Assembly: GCF_003569045.1 (NCBI RefSeq)
Contig: NZ_BFCB01000003.1
Coordinates: forward strand, 62,001-126,000
DNA: 64,000 bases
Source: Aggregatilinea lenta
Lineage (GTDB): Bacteria; Chloroflexota; Anaerolineae; Aggregatilineales; Aggregatilineaceae
Direction of reading: 5' to 3'
Shown here: piece after piece, positions 59,282 to 64,000 of the stretch
Layout: every line of letters starts with the position of its first letter
How positions within the stretch are numbered: position 1 is the first letter of the stretch
Program-made: the position numbers and the translations under genes
Notes under the pieces: model-generated
Database searches by the model: none
What the model saw: the letters and a program-made list of their open reading frames with translations, nothing else
What the model was told of the DNA's origin: nothing

Positions 59282-61170
59282 TGAAGCGCTTGCTGGTCTG
59301 CCTGCTGGTCCTGACGCTGGCCATGCCGGGGTTTGCCCTGGCGCAAGGCGGAACGCCGGTGCCCGAAGGCGTAACCGGCGAGCTGCTGTATATCCCCTTC
59401 CCGGTGTCGATCACCGTGGATGGTGATCTGTCCGATTGGGCAGATGTGCCGCACTACACGGTGGACAAGGGGCCGAACCTATCCGGTGACCCGGCGGAGA
59501 ACGGCTCGTTTATGGTCGCGGTGGCAGCCAGCGCGGACACGTTTTACATCACCATGACGATGGCCGACCGTAACATCGTGTCCGGGCAGCATGGCACGAA
59601 CTTCTGGAACGAGGACTCGCTGGAGTTCTACCTCAACTTGACCGGCGACTTCTATACGCCGATTTACGCCGAGGGCATGTATCAGGTCAATATCAATGCC
59701 GCCGATATCGGCAACACCGATCCCGGCGGGCTGACGCTGACCGGCGTGCGCAGCGATGAGCTGCCCCTGAGCGCCTACGTGTTCAAGACGGATGACGGCT
59801 GGGGCTTCGAGGCGGAAGTGCCGCTGGCGGGCCTGTTCGAGATCGCGCACGGGGCGGAGATCGGCTTCCAGGCGCAGGCCAACGGCGCGACGCAGATGGA
59901 CCGCGATGTGAAGCTGATCTGGTCCAACGCCGATACGGGCGACACGTCCTGGCAGAATCCGGCGGTGTTTGGCCGCGCGATCTTCTACGAGCTGGGGCAG
60001 ACCGGCGTGCCGGAACCAAGCGGCCCGCCCGCCGAGGATGAATCGGGCGGGTTCGACTGGGCCGGAGTGCCCTGGGACGAGATCGTGCGCGCGACGTGGG
60101 AAGGCTATAAGGCCAATTACATCTTCTGCGGCGAGCCGTGCGGGGACAATATGGGCCTTGTCTTCGACCCGAACATGAACTATCAGGCGGTCAGCGAGGG
60201 CGTCGGTTATGGGCTGCTGATGGCCGTCATGATGGACGATCAGGCGACGTTCGACACCATTTATGACGCGGCGCACGCTATCATGCTCGACCCGGCGACG
60301 GGCCTGTTCAACTGGCGCGTGGATAATACCGGCGCGGTCACGGGCGAGACGTCCGCGACGGACGCCGAGGAAGACATCGCCGCCGCGCTGATCTTCGCGC
60401 AGTCGCGCGTGGATCGCGGTGAGTGGGTGCAGCACGCGGAGCGACCCTACGGCGACCGCGCCAACGCGCTGATCGACGCGATCTATCTGTACGAGGTCGC
60501 GGACGGGCGCTACCTGACGCCCGGCGATGCCTGGGAAGGCGAGGGACAGGAGATTTTGAACCTCTCCTACTTCGCGCCCGCATGGTACCGTATCTTTGAC
60601 GACTTCCAGGGCACGGATCGCTGGCAGCCAGTGATCACCTACGGTTACCGCTCGCTGTTCACCACCCACGGCGCGCCGCTGGGCCTCGCGCCGGACTGGT
60701 CCACCAGCGAGGGCGGCCCGGCTTACGAGTACTGCGACGCGCACGGGCGTTCGCGCGAAACGTGCCTGTACGAAATGACGTTCGACGCCATCCGCGTGCC
60801 GTGGCGCATCGGCCTGGACTGCCTGTGGTTCGGTGATTCGCGGGCGTGCCAGTGGTCGGGGCGCACCGCCGAGTTCCTCAAGGCGCTGCCGCCGGATCAG
60901 TTCGGGCGGCTGTACGACATGGACGGCGTGCCGGTCGTCAGCTATCAGAACGAGATGATGGACGGCATGTGGCTCGTGGCGAGTTTGGCATCTGGTGATG
61001 AGGAATTACAACAACAACTTGCACAACAGTTGTATACTGTAACTGGGAACGCTCTCACAGAGGGATATTGGGGCGGCAGCGCGCAGTACTACTTCAACCA
61101 GAGCCTTGCCTGGTTCGGTGCGTCGCTGCTCTCGGGCGATTTCCAAAATCTATACTATTCTGCCGATTAA
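59281..61170 (+). CDS. Secreted GH8 glycoside hydrolase with N-terminal CBM9/DOMON-like domain
   Basis: A 629-residue exported glucanase. After the signal peptide (1-22, ending ALAQG) comes a CBM9-like sugar-binding domain (about 38-240: SITVDGDLSDWADVP and NEDSLEFYLNLTG). A GH8 catalytic domain follows (about 258-629), with SEGVGYGLLMAV (Glu306, proton donor) and the family signature ATDAEEDIAAALIFA (Asp361). GH8 enzymes cut beta-1,4-glucan, lichenan, chitosan or xylan; context favours cellulose or mixed-linkage glucan. Its ATG overlaps the permease stop by one base. The last 50 codons contain an AT-rich patch that holds operator 4. Confidence 0.93.
   Translation: MKRLLVCLLVLTLAMPGFALAQGGTPVPEGVTGELLYIPFPVSITVDGDLSDWADVPHYTVDKGPNLSGDPAENGSFMVAVAASADTFYITMTMADRNIVSGQHGTNFWNEDSLEFYLNLTGDFYTPIYAEGMYQVNINAADIGNTDPGGLTLTGVRSDELPLSAYVFKTDDGWGFEAEVPLAGLFEIAHGAEIGFQAQANGATQMDRDVKLIWSNADTGDTSWQNPAVFGRAIFYELGQTGVPEPSGPPAEDESGGFDWAGVPWDEIVRATWEGYKANYIFCGEPCGDNMGLVFDPNMNYQAVSEGVGYGLLMAVMMDDQATFDTIYDAAHAIMLDPATGLFNWRVDNTGAVTGETSATDAEEDIAAALIFAQSRVDRGEWVQHAERPYGDRANALIDAIYLYEVADGRYLTPGDAWEGEGQEILNLSYFAPAWYRIFDDFQGTDRWQPVITYGYRSLFTTHGAPLGLAPDWSTSEGGPAYEYCDAHGRSRETCLYEMTFDAIRVPWRIGLDCLWFGDSRACQWSGRTAEFLKALPPDQFGRLYDMDGVPVVSYQNEMMDGMWLVASLASGDEELQQQLAQQLYTVTGNALTEGYWGGSAQYYFNQSLAWFGASLLSGDFQNLYYSAD
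61044..61057. promoter_or_regulatory. CelR-type LacI operator 4, inside the GH8 coding region
   Basis: TGGGAACGCTCTCA, two mismatches from the palindrome, 113 bases before the GH8 stop and 248 bases before the second GH94 gene. A TATACT (61033-61038) lies just upstream, at the distance a -10 would have if transcription began within the operator; no good -35 is seen. The surrounding codons are unusually AT-rich for this gene. Confidence 0.65.
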
Positions 61171-61183
61171 TTCCCGGCGTCCT

Positions 61184-61211
61184 GCCTGACTGTTCGGGGT
61201 GGCAGTCAGGC
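61184..61211. other. Hairpin between GH8 and GH94 genes
   Basis: GCCTGACTG (61184-61192) / CAGTCAGGC (61203-61211), a 9-bp perfect stem without a T-run, in the 134-base gap between the two genes. Confidence 0.55.
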
Positions 61212-61304
61212 GGACGCCTGCCCGTACGATTCGAGCAATCCCGGCGGCTTTAAATCCCCGGTGGACTGCGCCACAGCTTACTACGACATTCGGAGATTGG
61301 ACCT

Positions 61305-63749
61305 ATGCACTACGGCTCATTTGACGATGTGCGCCGCGAGTATGTGATCACGCGGCCCGACACACCTTTGCCCTGGATCAACTATCTGGGCAGTGAAGCT
61401 TTCTTCGGCCTCATCTCGAACACGGCGGGTGGTTATGCGTTCTACCGCGACGCGCGCCTGCGCCGCCTGACGCGCTACCGCTACAACAACGCCCCGCCCG
61501 ACAGCGGGGGCCGCTACCTCTACCTGCGCGACGAGGCGACGGGCACGTACTGGTCGCCCTCGTGGATGCCCACCCGCACCGACCTGGACGAGTACACCTG
61601 CCGCCACGGTCTGGGCTATACGATCATCGAATCGGCGTACCGGGGCATCCGCGCGGAGACGCGCTATTTTGTTCCGGTGGGCGCGGACCTGGAAGTCTGG
61701 CAGACGACGATCACTAACGAGCACGCGGAACCGGCGGCGCTGTCGCTGTTCGGCACGGTCGAGTTCTGCCTGTGGGATGCCTACGACGACATGACCAACT
61801 TCCAGCGCAATTTCAACACGGGTCAGGTCGAAATCGAAGATGGCGTGATCTACCACAAGACCGAGTACCGCGAGCGCCGCGATCACTTTGCGTACTTCGC
61901 GTGCAGCGCACTCGTCGCGGCCTACGACACGCAGCGCGAGGCGTTCCTGGGAGCCTATCGCGGCTGGGATGCGCCGCTGGCCGTGGAGCGCGGCGCGTGC
62001 GGTGATTCCGTGGCGCACGGTTGGGCACCTATCGCCGCGCAGCAGGTGAAGCTCGACCTCGCGCCCGGCGAGTCGCGCACGGTGATCTTCCTGCTCGGCT
62101 ACGGCGAAAATCTGCAGGACGAAAAGTTCGACCCGCCAGAGTCGCAGGCGGTCAACAAGCAGCGCGTGCGCCCGGTCATCGCGCGTTACCTCGATCCGGC
62201 GCAGGCGGACGCGGCCTTCGAGGATCTGGGTCGCTACTGGGAACGGCAGTTGGCGGGCCTGCAAGTCACCACGCCGGACGAGCACACCAACCGCATGGTC
62301 AACATCTGGAACGCCTACCAGTGCATGGTGACGTTCAACCTGTCGCGCTCGGCCTCCTATTTTGAATCGGGCGTGGGGCGCGGCATGGGCTTCCGCGATT
62401 CGGCGCAGGACCTGCTCGCCTTCGTGCAAATGGACCCGGTCCGCGCGTGCGAGCGCCTGCTCGATCTGGCCGCGACGCAGTTGGAGACAGGCGGCGCATA
62501 CCACCAATACCAGCCGCTGACGAAAAAGGGCAATGACGCGGTCGGCAGCAACTTCAACGACGATCCGCTGTGGCTGGTGCTGGCGGCGGCGGCGTATGTC
62601 AAGGAGTCGGGCGACTGGTCGATACTGGACGCGTCGGTCCCCTACGAAAACCGCCCCGGCACGGAACAGCCATTTTACGAGCATCTACAGCGCTGCGTGC
62701 AGTACACGCTGGACCGGCTCGGCCCGCACGGCCTGCCGCTGATCGGGCGCGCCGACTGGAACGACTGCCTGAACCTGAATACATTCTCCGACACGCCCGG
62801 CGAGAGCTTCCAGACGACGACCAACAAGGACGGCGCAGTAGCCGAGTCAGTGCTGATCGGGGGCATGTTCGTGCAGGCTGCCAACGAAATGGCCGATCTC
62901 GCGGCACGCTGCGAGGGTGGCGAGGCAGCGGAGCGTTATCGCGCGGTGGCACAGCAGATCGAGGCCGCCGTGCGCGAATACGGCTGGGACGGCGCATGGT
63001 TCCTGCGCGCCTACGACGCGCTTGGGGACAGGGTCGGCTCGCACGAGTGCGCCGAGGGGCAAATCTACGTGGAGCCGCAGGGCATCTGCATCCTGGCCGG
63101 GATCGGCGTCGAGGACGGGCTGGCCGAGCGCGCGCTGGAGTCGGTCGCGGAGCGGCTCGCCACGCCGCATGGCATCCTGCTGCACCAGCCCGCCTATACA
63201 CGCTATTACCTCAACCTGGGCGAAATTTCGTCGTACCCACCCGGCTACAAGGAGAACGCGAGCGTGTTCTGCCATACCAACCCGTGGATCATGATCGCGG
63301 AGGCGATCGTGGGGCACGGCGACCGGGCGTTCGACTATTACACGCGCATCAGCCCGTCCGCGCGCGAGGCGATCAGCGACGTGCATCGCAGCGAGCCGTA
63401 CGTCTACGCGCAGACCATCGCCGGGCGCGATGCGCCGACGCAGGGCGAAGCGAAAAACTCGTGGCTGACCGGCACGGCGGCGTGGAATTACGTCGCCATC
63501 ACGGAGTGGATTCTGGGCATCCGCGCCACGCACGAGGGCCTGTGCGTCGCGCCGGTCATCCCGGAGGCATGGTCCGGCTTCACCGCCACGCGCGCCTTCC
63601 GGGGCACGCCCTACCACATCACCGTGACGCGCAAGGGACCGGGGAATGCCCTGGCGCTGACGGTGAACGGCCAGCCGGTCGCGGGTACGGTTGTGCCGCT
63701 GGCGGCGGGTCCCGATCCGGTCACGGTCGAGGTGGCGCTGGGCGGGTGA
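61305..63749 (+). CDS. Cellobiose phosphorylase (GH94)
   Basis: An 814-residue cytoplasmic enzyme that splits cellobiose with phosphate to glucose 1-phosphate and glucose. It is close to classical cellobiose phosphorylase throughout: YGSFDDVRREYVITRPDTP, NYLGSEAFFGLISNTAGGYA, RDARLRRLTRYRYNN, MGFRDSAQDLLAF, the catalytic RADWNDCLNLN (Asp487 the likely general acid), SSYPPGYKENASVFCHTNPW and GEAKNSWLTGTAAWNY. Length is normal. It follows the GH8 gene and operator 4 and ends at a strong terminator, closing the regulon. Confidence 0.95.
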   Translation: MHYGSFDDVRREYVITRPDTPLPWINYLGSEAFFGLISNTAGGYAFYRDARLRRLTRYRYNNAPPDSGGRYLYLRDEATGTYWSPSWMPTRTDLDEYTCRHGLGYTIIESAYRGIRAETRYFVPVGADLEVWQTTITNEHAEPAALSLFGTVEFCLWDAYDDMTNFQRNFNTGQVEIEDGVIYHKTEYRERRDHFAYFACSALVAAYDTQREAFLGAYRGWDAPLAVERGACGDSVAHGWAPIAAQQVKLDLAPGESRTVIFLLGYGENLQDEKFDPPESQAVNKQRVRPVIARYLDPAQADAAFEDLGRYWERQLAGLQVTTPDEHTNRMVNIWNAYQCMVTFNLSRSASYFESGVGRGMGFRDSAQDLLAFVQMDPVRACERLLDLAATQLETGGAYHQYQPLTKKGNDAVGSNFNDDPLWLVLAAAAYVKESGDWSILDASVPYENRPGTEQPFYEHLQRCVQYTLDRLGPHGLPLIGRADWNDCLNLNTFSDTPGESFQTTTNKDGAVAESVLIGGMFVQAANEMADLAARCEGGEAAERYRAVAQQIEAAVREYGWDGAWFLRAYDALGDRVGSHECAEGQIYVEPQGICILAGIGVEDGLAERALESVAERLATPHGILLHQPAYTRYYLNLGEISSYPPGYKENASVFCHTNPWIMIAEAIVGHGDRAFDYYTRISPSAREAISDVHRSEPYVYAQTIAGRDAPTQGEAKNSWLTGTAAWNYVAITEWILGIRATHEGLCVAPVIPEAWSGFTATRAFRGTPYHITVTRKGPGNALALTVNGQPVAGTVVPLAAGPDPVTVEVALGG

Positions 63750-63780
63750 TGCCCGGCGTGTATTGGATACGTCACACAAA

Positions 63781-63807
63781 ACGCCCCGCGAACCGGGGCG
63801 TTTTTTT
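63781..63807 (+). terminator. Terminator of the cello-oligosaccharide locus
   Basis: An 8-bp perfect stem ACGCCCCG (63781-63788) / CGGGGCGT (63794-63801) followed by seven T. Confidence 0.93.
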
Positions 63808-63832
63808 GTGAGGCGGAGATGGGCACAAATGC

Positions 63833-63902
63833 GTAGGGGCAATTCATCTACGGAAATGCCTGCGATATGTGATGCCGTAGGGGCGTAGCCATACGCCCCT
63901 AC
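63833..63902. repeat. Dispersed palindromic repeats
   Basis: A half copy GTAGGGGCAATTC (63833-63845) and a full 11-bp palindrome GTAGGGGCGTA-gcca-TACGCCCCTAC (63877-63902), in the gap before the last gene. Confidence 0.85.
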
Positions 63903-63918
63903 GAGATGGTTTGCGGCC

Positions 63919-64000
63919 TTACACCAACCCCAACGTGCGCGCGATGGTGGCCGTGGTGATGGTGATGGCGAAGCCCATGACCAGCGGCAGCAGCGTCGCG
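63919..64000 (-). CDS. C-terminal end of a membrane protein (partial)
   Basis: The minus strand ends ATLLPLVMGFAITI followed by TTATIARTLGLV and a TAA at 63919-63921. The 27 hydrophobic residues look like the last transmembrane helix of a polytopic protein. The family cannot be told from this fragment. Confidence 0.45.
   Translation of the reverse strand, partial: ATLLPLVMGFAITITTATIARTLGLV

Overview
The window is GC-rich bacterial chromosome with tightly packed genes on both strands, and there is no rRNA, tRNA, transposase, phage gene or CRISPR array that I can see. Gene content fits a monoderm-like member of the Chloroflexota (Anaerolineae-like): secreted proteins with plain signal peptides or a lipobox and no outer-membrane genes, a CGAAC-N4-GTTCG LexA-type box, carotenoid genes, and many short palindromic repeats downstream of genes. 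The phylum call is an inference; the gene calls do not depend on it.

Layout. 1-5.3 kb: end-truncated proline dehydrogenase, a lipoprotein, a GSP17M-like stress protein, a phosphoribosyltransferase, a stand-alone LigD-type polymerase and a convergent cysteine-free family-4-like uracil-DNA glycosylase. 5.4-10.3 kb: an ECF sigma/RskA-like anti-sigma pair, a CPBP-like membrane protein, and a secreted protein with four DUF7282-like repeats fused to a cytochrome c domain. 10.3-13.5 kb: a complete pantothenate operon (panB-panE-panC-panD, minus strand) beside ribokinase. 14.6-16.7 kb: an AT-richer secreted WD40 propeller. 16.8-21.7 kb: a carotenoid operon (small zinc protein-crtB-crtY-crtI) and a divergently placed-in-sequence but same-strand DUF2867 gene, both preceded by the same CRP/FNR-like operator in the same promoter geometry. 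21.7-30 kb: Mut7-C/MBL pair, matrixin protease, UvsE, SIMPL and LysM-GerMN secreted proteins, and a flavin monooxygenase.

29.7-40 kb holds three notable items. selD carries an in-frame UGA at the catalytic position, so it is itself a predicted selenoprotein and is easily mis-annotated as a truncated gene. It is followed by a CysRS/MshC-family ligase. A vWA + PP2C + kinase operon (TerY-P-type triad) runs from 32.5 to 36.0 kb. Next comes a heterodimeric ABC exporter whose proximal promoter has a perfect LexA-type box between -35 and -10.

40-50.9 kb: another AT-richer secreted propeller, a ROK sugar kinase without the usual zinc motif, a MerR-like regulator, a ClC channel with CBS and TrkA-C domains, a HAD phosphatase, SRPBCC and ChaB stress proteins, an MpaB/DUF2236 protein, an aldo/keto reductase and an SDR.

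51-63.8 kb is a cellulose/cello-oligosaccharide locus: two GH94 phosphorylases, a LacI-family regulator, a sugar ABC importer (binding protein and two permeases, one with a large triplicated extracytoplasmic insert) and a secreted GH8 glucanase. Four copies of the TGGGAGCGCTCCCA operator (the CelR site of Thermobifida) mark the regulon: one just after a near-consensus promoter, one before the regulator, one before the binding protein and one inside the 3' end of the GH8 gene ahead of the second GH94. The model is extracellular cleavage of beta-glucan, import of cellobiose or longer cello-oligosaccharides, and phosphorolysis in the cytoplasm.
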